The notes under the pieces are model-generated. The model was not told the DNA's origin, ran no database searches, and saw only the letters and a program-made list of their open reading frames with translations. Below are positions 48,341 through 55,593 of a stretch of DNA of 64,000 bases, one piece after another (within the stretch, counting starts at the first letter, position 1; each line of letters starts with the position of its first letter). The stretch comes from Arcanobacterium phocae. Its GTDB lineage: Bacteria > Actinomycetota > Actinomycetes > Actinomycetales > Actinomycetaceae. Both the position numbers and the translations under genes were made by a program. The stretch spans positions 558,001 to 622,000 of the forward strand of contig NZ_LT629804.1 of assembly GCF_900105865.1 (NCBI RefSeq). Direction: 5' to 3'.

Positions 48341-49024
48341 ATGATGATGATTGAACCGGCGAAGTTTGGTGAGGGGCTGGCGTTTAGTGCGGGGGCTGGT
48401 AGTGCGAGTATGCAGCGTGCGTTGCGGAAGATGAGTAAAGATCCTGCCGAAGAACGCGTGTTTTCCCAAGCAAAGATACTCGTGCCTGTTGGCGGGTTAG
48501 GGTGCCTTTTAATGGGTCTTATTATTTTTGTAGGTTTGCAGTCCATGTATGTGGGAGAGCCAGTAGACCCTGCTATGGTGCCTGCATGTTCAGTTGGTTT
48601 CGCGATTAGTTTCGTTTTATTGTCGCATGGTTTGTGGCGTCGGTTTGGGGTTGATCGTGATAAGGTGTGGACGAAGTTTGGGTTCTTGTTTTATCGTGAG
48701 GTCCGCTTTGATGAGGTGACTAAGCTTGGTTATGGTGTGAACCGGTATAAGCTGTATGCGGGTCGGAAAAAGATCAATATTGACTATAATCGATTCGATT
48801 ACTCGCTGGTGTATTTACGTCTGTTAGAAGAACTCCAACACCGCCGGTTTGAATTGCTCAGGTGTCCTATTGATGATCCTGAGTGGGATGAAAATGCTCA
48901 GATAACGCGTAACGGTTTCGCGGAAAGGATTTACACTGAGCATCAAGAGTTTTATGCCAATAACCCGCAAGCCCTCGCGTATTTAAACTCGTTAACCGAA
49001 ACCCCCACCCACTACGACAACTAG
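48341..49024 (+). CDS. PH-like two-TM putative immunity protein (mosaic)
   Basis: 227 aa. The start (ATGATGATG at 48341) has AAAGGA upstream and lies 34 bp after the silent Rhs gene. N-terminal 58 residues and the PH-like domain plus tail are essentially identical to the 33130 copy, but the TM hairpin (LMGLIIFVGLQSMYVGEPVD to VGFAISF) matches the 54295 copy instead. So the gene is a recombinant of two family members. Likely immunity to the right-hand tip. Confidence 0.65.
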   Translation: MMMIEPAKFGEGLAFSAGAGSASMQRALRKMSKDPAEERVFSQAKILVPVGGLGCLLMGLIIFVGLQSMYVGEPVDPAMVPACSVGFAISFVLLSHGLWRRFGVDRDKVWTKFGFLFYREVRFDEVTKLGYGVNRYKLYAGRKKINIDYNRFDYSLVYLRLLEELQHRRFELLRCPIDDPEWDENAQITRNGFAERIYTEHQEFYANNPQALAYLNSLTETPTHYDN

Positions 49025-49088
49025 TGTTTATATGACTAGCGCGTAGCTCATGCGTGTAGCACACATGAGCTGGTTTGGGAGGATGCAC

Positions 49089-50357
49089 ATGTCAGAGTCT
49101 GATCGTTATGGTCGGTTTACGGTGGATAATTCGCGGTTGCTGGCCTGGTGTATGTGGTGGTTGCGGGTTGAGTGTGTGCGGATGCGTGGGTTGCGGGAGT
49201 CTCCGGTATTAACACCAAAGATGCTTGGGGTGTTGTATCGTCCGTTACGTGTTGTGTGGGACCCAATTATCAAGTTTCTTACGTTCCGGTTTAAGTATGA
49301 TTCTGCTGAGGTTGACCGGTTGTTTGCTCAAGGTATTACGGCTGTTGAGGGTGGGGATCAAACCACGGCGTTATCGGTGGTGATGAGTGTGGAAGAAAAG
49401 GTCGCTTCGACTAATTTTGATCCCAGCCCGTATAAGGATTATCTGCACCGGTATCGGTATTTGTTGATGGCAGGTAATGCTCGCCGTCAACGCGCTGGAT
49501 TGATTAATTTATGGTTTGATATGTCCCATGATTGGCGTGAACGTGGGTCTAAAGGTGTGTACCGGTTTGTAGATATTGCCGAGTTTAATATTGTTCTGGG
49601 TTTCTTTTCTGTGGTGTTTATTTTTATTGGCTTGTTCTTCCCTATTTGGCTTTCTTCTGGCTGGTATCGGCTTGTTCCGCCAGTATATATGGGTTTAATG
49701 TGTGCCTGGTCGTATTACACAGGCCGACATTTGAACGGCATTATTAGTATTAGTGTGCAGATTCTTGGCTGTGTTATTGGCGGGTTACCATTAATCTATC
49801 TCACCGAGGTCATGTCACGCGGAGTGATCTGGTCATGGAGTAGTGGCGCTATTGTTGGTTTTGTTCTTGCGAATCATTATGCGTACAAGATATGTCAGTA
49901 TCGAGCGAATAAGTATGGTCCGTTTGGATGTTTATGGGCACGCCACATAACGAAAAACACCTACGAGTTGTTGATGGTTGATAGTGAGGGAAACAAAGTC
50001 TGGCATTACCAAATCACAGGCTGGGATAAGAATATTGAGCCTACTCTTGCTATTGGTTTAACGACTAACCTGTGGGGGGCGTGCCGTAATAAGGGGTGGC
50101 AGTCGCGTCCGTTTGAGGGCTGGTTTATGTGTTATCCGGCGTTGGTTGTGTCACGTACGGAAGGAATGCGATTACGATCACCCGTTGATTGGAAAGAAGC
50201 ACGTGCTCATACGCCCGGTATTGATGATGAGGTGGTTGATGAGTTTTTCACCAATAAACTCACCATCCCACTTAGCCCACCCACACACTTGCTCGAGGGT
50301 GGTCCACAAGTACTTCCACGTCGTAGTATTTTCACCCTCACCGACTTCACCTGGTGA
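49089..50357 (+). CDS. Multi-TM Rhs-associated protein (right copy)
   Basis: 422 aa from ATG 49089, which has GGGAGG 6 nt upstream; earlier in-frame ATGs lack a site. Same layout as the left copy: DRYGRFTVDNSRLLAW, a four-to-five-TM middle and the ending RRSIFTLTDFTW. Differences cluster (RMRGLRESPVLTPKML, NIVLGFFSVVFIFIG, DKNIEPTLAIGLTTNLWGA), suggesting diversifying segments that could match specific partners. Third gene of the right-hand plus-strand run (Rhs, PH-like, multi-TM). Confidence 0.6.
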   Translation: MSESDRYGRFTVDNSRLLAWCMWWLRVECVRMRGLRESPVLTPKMLGVLYRPLRVVWDPIIKFLTFRFKYDSAEVDRLFAQGITAVEGGDQTTALSVVMSVEEKVASTNFDPSPYKDYLHRYRYLLMAGNARRQRAGLINLWFDMSHDWRERGSKGVYRFVDIAEFNIVLGFFSVVFIFIGLFFPIWLSSGWYRLVPPVYMGLMCAWSYYTGRHLNGIISISVQILGCVIGGLPLIYLTEVMSRGVIWSWSSGAIVGFVLANHYAYKICQYRANKYGPFGCLWARHITKNTYELLMVDSEGNKVWHYQITGWDKNIEPTLAIGLTTNLWGACRNKGWQSRPFEGWFMCYPALVVSRTEGMRLRSPVDWKEARAHTPGIDDEVVDEFFTNKLTIPLSPPTHLLEGGPQVLPRRSIFTLTDFTW

Positions 50358-50396
50358 TGGTCACGTAAACCCCTACACCGTCGTCGTTATAGGTTA
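49308..50396. repeat. 1.09-kb inverted repeat, right copy
   Basis: Partner of 36755-37843, gap-free, with local divergent patches. A second pair of homology arms outside the 3.3-kb pair. Confidence 0.75.
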
Positions 50397-50998
50397 ATGG
50401 TTGGAGTAAGGGACAGGTTTTCTTGACCGGGTTAATGATACGGATATTGAATGGGATTATGCTTGCCCCTTTCATAGTCTTGTTGGTGTTGATCATCAAC
50501 CATTCTTTAGTATCACTGGTGGTATCGATCTAGGAATCCCCACAAATACCGGTAGTTGGCGTGAGTCGGTGAATATGCGGTTAGATAACCCGTATCAGGT
50601 GGTAGGCCGTCTCGTGCCTGGGTTGCCTGAAGGCCTTGAGATTGGTAGTGGAAGTATACATATTCATGGTCTGGCCTGGTTGAGAGCACGTGTTTATGAC
50701 CCCACCACGTATAGTTTCCTTACTCGTGACCCGCTGCCTGCTTACCCGGGCGTGGTGTGGGAGGCAAACCCGTATAATTACGCGGCAAACAACCCATTGT
50801 CTTTATCCGACCCACTCGGACTCAAACCAGTCACCGATCAAGAACTCGCTGCTTATAACAACACCCGGTCAACAAGCCTATGGCATAAAGTTAAACAGAA
50901 CGGGTTGAGTTGGGAAAACGCGGTAGGTGTTGGTGCCATGATCGTTGGTGGCGCACTGATGTTTACTGGTGTGGGTGCTGGATTTGGTGGGGCTGGAG

Positions 50999-52237
50999 TG
51001 CCCTAAGTTTTTAGGGCCAGGTGGCTTGAGTGTTGTCTATTGATGCTCTGCCTATGGGTAGGGAGAATAGATCAATGGTGAAAAAGTTTAGTAAACACAC
51101 CTCCTTAAACAGATTGTTCGTAAGCTGGAAAAGGCTCGGGAACTTAAAGATGATGGGGCGAGTACAGCCCAGATTCTGAGCGAGCTAGGAATCAGCGAAG
51201 CGACGCTACACCGGTGGCAGGCTACCTACGGGGCAATGACGAGGAGCGAGGCTAAAGAACTCCAGCGGTTACGTGAAGAGAACTCACGCTTGAAGCGCCT
51301 TTTAGGCCAGGCCGAGTTGGAAAAGCAACGTGGAAGGAACTGTCGGAGGGAAACTTTTAAGCCCAGCTCGTCGCCACGATGCAGTATGGCATCTGATCGA
51401 GTTGGGCTATTGGCAAAGACTTGCTTGTTCGTTTGTGGGGCTCTCACGTAGCGCTTACCAACGAGCTCGAGCAAGTGATATCAAGCTGGATAAGTATGCG
51501 TCTTTGCGCCAGTGGATGCACCAGTTCGCTAAGGATTACCGCCGGTGGAGACACCGGCGCGCCTGGGTTACAGCCCTAGCGCAAGGATATGGGGTATGTC
51601 GGGAAACATTTCGCAGAATCTGGCGCGAGGAAGGCCTACGTGTGCTGCTAGGTAAGAAACGTAAGCGTTTAACTGGTAAAGATCACCGTAAGGTTGCCCC
51701 TGGTTAATACCCTAAAGACGTGCGGTCTTTAGATTTTCAGTTTGATTCGACTTGGCATGGGAAGATGATCAAGATGTGTAACATCATCGATGAATATACC
51801 CGTGAACATGTTGCCTTCGCTATCGATGACAGACTTGATGCGGCTTGAAGTCATCGAGTTACTCGATCTGGCATCACTCGAACATGGTGGCAGGCCACGG
51901 GTGATCCGGATGGATAACGGACCTGAATTCATCTCTCAAGCCTTACATGAATGGGCTGGTGAGGATGAGACGATTCAGGCGTTTATTCCACCGGGCCAGC
52001 CTTGGCATAACGGGTTTGTTGAATCTTTCCACAACCGAATGCGAGACGAGCTTCTTGAAGATAACAGCATCGAGAACCTAGAACACGCCCACACGTTGGT
52101 AGCTCACTGGTCACAACGCTACAATAACTTCCATCCACATTCCTCACTGGGCTACCTCAGCCCACGACAATATGCGGAACAATGGAAACAAAAAACACGG
52201 TCAACTCTTAAGTCAACTGGCCCGAAAAACTAGGCCA
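50999..52237 (+). mobile_element. Degenerate IS3-family insertion sequence
   Basis: Ends TGCCCTAAGTTTTT and, on the other side, the complement of TGGCCTAGTTTTT form imperfect terminal inverted repeats that extend further inward (GGGCCAG, GTTG). It carries IS3-type orfA and orfB remnants. No clear target-site duplication is visible, as expected for an old insertion. Inserted inside the orphan Rhs tip. Confidence 0.75.
51075..52233 (+). pseudogene. IS3-family transposase remnants (orfA/orfB)
   Basis: OrfA HTH (KARELKDDGASTAQILSELG, then LHRWQATYG) and its leucine-zipper end (KELQRLREENSRLKRLLGQ) are read only after a frameshift near 51105. OrfB pieces show LDFQFDSTWHGKMIKMCNII, VIRMDNGPEF, GQPWHNGFVESF and a final HSSLGYLSPRQY, i.e. 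the DDE integrase core. An in-frame TAA near 51705 and a frameshift near 51840 make it inactive. Confidence 0.8.
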
Positions 52238-52446
52238 CACCAGGGCGTTACTCGGTGCAGGACTACAAATCGTTGCTGAGCAAACGTTTACCGGATCAGT
52301 TGACTGGGCAGGTGTTGGCATTGGTGTTCTAGCTGGTTTAGGTGCCGGAGTGGCAGTCGGTTGGTTCGGTAAAGGCCTTATGAAGTTCGACTGGATTAAA
52401 AATACCGTTTCCATTGCGAAGGATGGTTTGAATTCGCTGTCTGGGG

Positions 52447-53734
52447 TGAACCGTCCTGGGTTTTGTTCCTAGGTGGTGGGTATTAGTATACTGGGTTGGT
52501 TGGCCCAGTGGTGGTCTTCGATTTCTTGCGGGGTGCGGTATCCCAGTTCGCAGTGGAGGCCGGTGGTGTTCCACCAGTGAACCCAGCATAAGGTTTCCCA
52601 CTCGACTTCGGTTAATCCTTCCCAAGTTTGGGAGTAGATCAGTTCACTTTTGTATAGGCCGTTGACGGTCTCGGCTAGGGCATTGTCGTAGGAGTCTCCC
52701 ACGCTACCAGTGGACTCATCAATCCCCAGTAGGTGTTCGTGGTAGGCGATGGAAACGTATTGGCTACCGTGATCACTATGATGTACCAGGCCCTTCAGGC
52801 TTCCTTTAGCGGTTACAGCATGATTGGCCGCTTCTAAGGGCAAAGCCTCGGTGGTCAGGCGGCTCTTGGTTGCCCAGCCCACGATCTTCTTGGAGTACAC
52901 GTCGGTGACGAACGCGGTGTAGACGAATCCAGACTGGGTGCGCACATAGGTAATATCCGCAACCCACAAACGGTTCGGCGCTGGTGCGCGGAAGTTACGC
53001 TGAACCTAAGTCAGGGGCCACATCTGGCGTTCTAGCGGGCTTGGTAGTGATGGGCTTCCTGCCTCGGATCGCCGTGAAGTCCAGCGATCTTCATTAACCG
53101 GGCAACCTGATCGCGGCCAATGTTATGGCCTGCCCGAGCCATGGCGTGCCACATCTGACCCTCCCCATACACGCCGTAATTGTTCCGGTGGATATCGATC
53201 ATGATGGGGATCAATTCGCAAGTCCCGCAACGAACGCTTGGAAGGCAAACGCCTCTTAGCAGCACGGGTATCCGCGCGCGGTTATAAACCCACCTTCGCG
53301 GTAGCGAGCCAATGTAGTGCAGATGAACTCTACCCCGAAACGATCACGATACGCATCGATGAACACGACCATTTCTTAGCTCGGGGATCGAGTTCGGACG
53401 CGAAAAAAGCCGACGCCTCTTTGAGTAGCTCATTGACCCGCCGAAGCTCCAAATTTTCCGCACGAAGCCGAGCATTTTCCGCCTCGTAATCGATCGCGCT
53501 GCCTTGCCCGGCTTTAGCCGAAGCGGCGTCCTTTTTCATCCAATCCAAGATCGAATGCGGTGACATACCAAGTTTAACCGCAATCGCTTGGGCTGCTACC
53601 CAACATGAACACTCATGAATCCTGATGCTCAAACAGCAAACGAACAGCCCGATCCATCAACTCCTGCGTAAATTTCCGTGCCATAACAACAATCCTTCCT
53701 CAAAACAACACGGAACAAAAGTCAGGGCGGTTCA
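52447..53734 (-). mobile_element. Degenerate IS3-family insertion sequence (second element)
   Basis: Terminal inverted repeats: TGAACCGTCCTGGGTTTTG at the left and, on the minus strand at the right, TGAACCGCCCTGACTTTTG. Left junction splits the orphan Rhs tip at the Leu-Ser-Gly codons conserved in the left gene. Right junction lies in the TM region of a different gene, so material between was deleted. Different from the element at 50999. Confidence 0.8.
52469..53685 (-). pseudogene. IS3-family transposase remnants (second element)
   Basis: OrfA starts at 53685 (MARKFTQELMDRAVRLLFEH), breaks near 53620 and continues with a coiled coil (AENARLRAENLELRRVNELL). OrfB lies 52469 to about 53265 in pieces: IMIDIHRNNYGVYGEGQMWH, then after a 1-nt insertion near 53005 the DDE core WVADITYVRTQ, LVHHSDHGSQYVS, SYDNALAETVNGLYK and the end GYRTPQEIEDHHW. 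Several frameshifts indicate it is not active. Confidence 0.8.
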
Positions 53735-54244
53735 AAACAACTTGGCTCTACCTGGTTTTTAGCTGGGGTACTGGGTATGCTTCTTGGCATGTTTTTACTC
53801 CATTACCGGACACCTGTTAGTAAGGTGTCGGTTGGAATTGATGGGGTCTGTGGTGAAGATACTCCTCCTCTTGACTTACGTGAGATGAGGATTTACGCCA
53901 AAGAGGTTCGTCGTACTCGGGATCGTTTGTTGCGTGCTCCTGTGACGTACGAAGAAGTATGTGTATATTTTGAGATTAAAGAACGTACGATACGGTTTAC
54001 TGCGTTTGATTTTGAGCCTGATCGGGTTAAGCTTTTGGTTAATTTCCCGCAACAGTTTATTGCTGGGAGTGGACCGTTCTTAAGTGGTCTTGATTTTCCA
54101 GATAGCCAAATAGCTGAGATTGCTGAGAAGAATTTGGTTCCAGCTGGGTGCCTAATCATAATGGACTATGAAAACTTACTGGGAACGATTTATCCAGATG
54201 AGGTACCTGTTTTTCAGCAATGGGTCTTGCGAGTTTTTCATTAA
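53735..54244 (+). pseudogene. 5'-truncated immunity family 2 gene
   Basis: The frame is open from the IS junction; the first ATG is 53777. It aligns with residues from about 100 to the end of the 255-aa protein at 32299: EDTPPLDLREMRIYAKEV, KERTIRFTAFDFE, SGPFLSGLDFPDSQIAEIAE, NLLGTIYPDEVPVFQQWVLR. The N-terminal TM helices were removed by the IS and its adjacent deletion. Whether the remaining soluble domain is made is unknown; the 131-aa relative at 33997 shows that a TM-less form may work. Confidence 0.7.
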
Positions 54245-54294
54245 TTATTACGACAAGTTTTATCTATATGGTCGTTGTTTAGAAAGGTTATAAA

Positions 54295-54966
54295 ATGTAT
54301 CCTGCATTGATCACCCTTGGGATTGTGTTGTGTGTAAATCTCATCAAAGGTCTTATTCGTGTACTAGGAAAAACGGACAAAGATCCGAGTGACGAACGCG
54401 TATTTTCTCAAGCAAAGATACTCGTGCCTATCGGCGGGTTGGGGTGTCTTTTGATGGGTCTTATTATTTTTGTAGGTTTGCAGTCTATGTATGTGGGAGA
54501 GCCAGTAGATCCTGCTATGGTGCCTGCGTGTTCAGTTGGTTTCGCGATTAGTTTTATTTTGTTGTCTTATGGCTTGTGGTATCGAGCAGGAATTGACCGG
54601 GATAAGATCTGGTCGAAATTTGGAAAAATCTATTCCCGCGAGATCCGCTTTAGTGACGTGACCCGCCTTGATAAAGGCATCCTGTTATACAAGCTGTATG
54701 TGGGTAAGAAAAAAGTGAATATTGATCTGAATTCCTCAAAGGTCACATTGATTCATTTACGTCTGTTAGAAGAACTCCAACACCGCAGATTTGATTTGCC
54801 AAAATTCACTATTGACGATCCAGGATGGGAAGAAGCTGCCGGCTATTGGCGTAAATGGTTATCCCAAAGGCTCTACCATAATCATCAAATGTTTTACGAT
54901 AACAACCCTGAAGCCCTCGCGTATTTAAACTCGTTAACCGAAACTCCCACCCATTACGACAACTAA
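54295..54966 (+). CDS. PH-like two-TM putative immunity protein (right outer copy)
   Basis: 223 aa, GAAAGG before ATG 54295. An N-terminal TM helix (ALITLGIVLCVNLIKGLIRV), then the TM hairpin shared with the 48341 copy, a diverged PH-like domain (WSKFGKIYSREIRFSDVTRL, YKLYVGKKKVNIDL) and the common tail ending ETPTHYDN. Its start resembles the pseudogene at 31575 (KTDKDPS), so these two are mirror-image partners at the outer edges of the locus. Likely immunity-type. Confidence 0.65.
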   Translation: MYPALITLGIVLCVNLIKGLIRVLGKTDKDPSDERVFSQAKILVPIGGLGCLLMGLIIFVGLQSMYVGEPVDPAMVPACSVGFAISFILLSYGLWYRAGIDRDKIWSKFGKIYSREIRFSDVTRLDKGILLYKLYVGKKKVNIDLNSSKVTLIHLRLLEELQHRRFDLPKFTIDDPGWEEAAGYWRKWLSQRLYHNHQMFYDNNPEALAYLNSLTETPTHYDN

Positions 54967-55012
54967 TTCATACAAAACTCTGCATGGTTACAAAACTTCT
55001 AATTTGATAACG

Positions 55013-55067
55013 GAAAGCGCTTCTTGATTACACGATTTGCATAGTTGAGTAATCAAGAAGCGCTTTC
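55013..55067. terminator. Strong bidirectional terminator
   Basis: A perfect 19-bp stem (55013-55031 with 55049-55067), 17-base loop, followed by TTTT. It separates the end of the Rhs locus from the convergent WXG100 gene. Confidence 0.85.
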
Positions 55068-55141
55068 TTTTAAGGAAACTGCTTCTAATAATGATGCTAC
55101 TTAGCGTAGCAATCAGTTTACAGCAGGTCAGGAACCTACTC

Positions 55142-55423
55142 TTACTGACCACCGCCAGCAGTGAAGATATTCGTGGAAATCTGCTGAAGATTGTTGCGCA
55201 GTTGCTCTAATTCTTGCTTTGCCTTCTCTAATGCTTGACGGGTCGCAGGCCAAGTCTCACCGCGGAACCTTTCGGCAAGTGGACCATCCCAAACGTTAGG
55301 ATCTGAAAGGGTCTGACCCTGGTGATCCAATGCTTGGATCTGATCAGTTAAACCACCGTTAATGATCGATTGCATTTGATTAATTGCAGACTTTGCTTCT
55401 TCAGTTGATAGTACGCGAGACAT
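55142..55423 (-). CDS. WXG100 family type VII secretion protein (EsxA-like)
   Basis: 93 aa from ATG 55423 with AAGGAG upstream; the longer frame to 55507 lacks a start site. A helix-turn-helix hairpin with VWDGPLAERFRG at the turn (the WxG motif) and a C-terminal helix rich in Glu/Gln (KAKQELEQLRNNLQQI). Such proteins are exported as dimers by the EssC/EccC machine and are needed for export of other substrates. It is on the opposite strand to the secretion operon, with a shared 170-bp divergent region. Confidence 0.92.
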   Translation of the reverse strand: MSRVLSTEEAKSAINQMQSIINGGLTDQIQALDHQGQTLSDPNVWDGPLAERFRGETWPATRQALEKAKQELEQLRNNLQQISTNIFTAGGGQ

Positions 55424-55593
55424 GCAGTAGCTCCTTGAAATAGATAAGAACCCGCACTGATGCACAGGCCCATATAAACATAAATAGGTCAATAATGAAT
55501 TTAACACGGATAGATCCGATCTGCCTATATTTGGAAGGTGTTTAATGGTAAAATGCGCTCTGGTTATAGTTTGTAAAATGCTACTGTGCGGAG

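Larger units (their letters stand above)
50420..52446 (+). pseudogene. Orphan Rhs tip cassette (right), broken by an IS
   Basis: Core homology starts at about 50420 (LDRVNDTDIEWDY) and continues through RVYDPTTYSFLTRDPLP and LSLSDPLGLKPVTD with no start codon. The tip begins STSLWHKVKQNGLSWENAV, a relative of the left gene's tip, is interrupted by an IS at 50999-52237, resumes (LLGAGLQIVAEQTFTGSVDWAGV) and ends at 52446 where a second IS begins. The rest of the tip is missing. A dead donor cassette, in the same orientation as the right Rhs gene. Confidence 0.75.

Noticed and set aside
52447-53734. Second IS as an active transposon
   Set aside because: Its orfA and orfB are broken by several frameshifts, so it can only move with a transposase supplied in trans.
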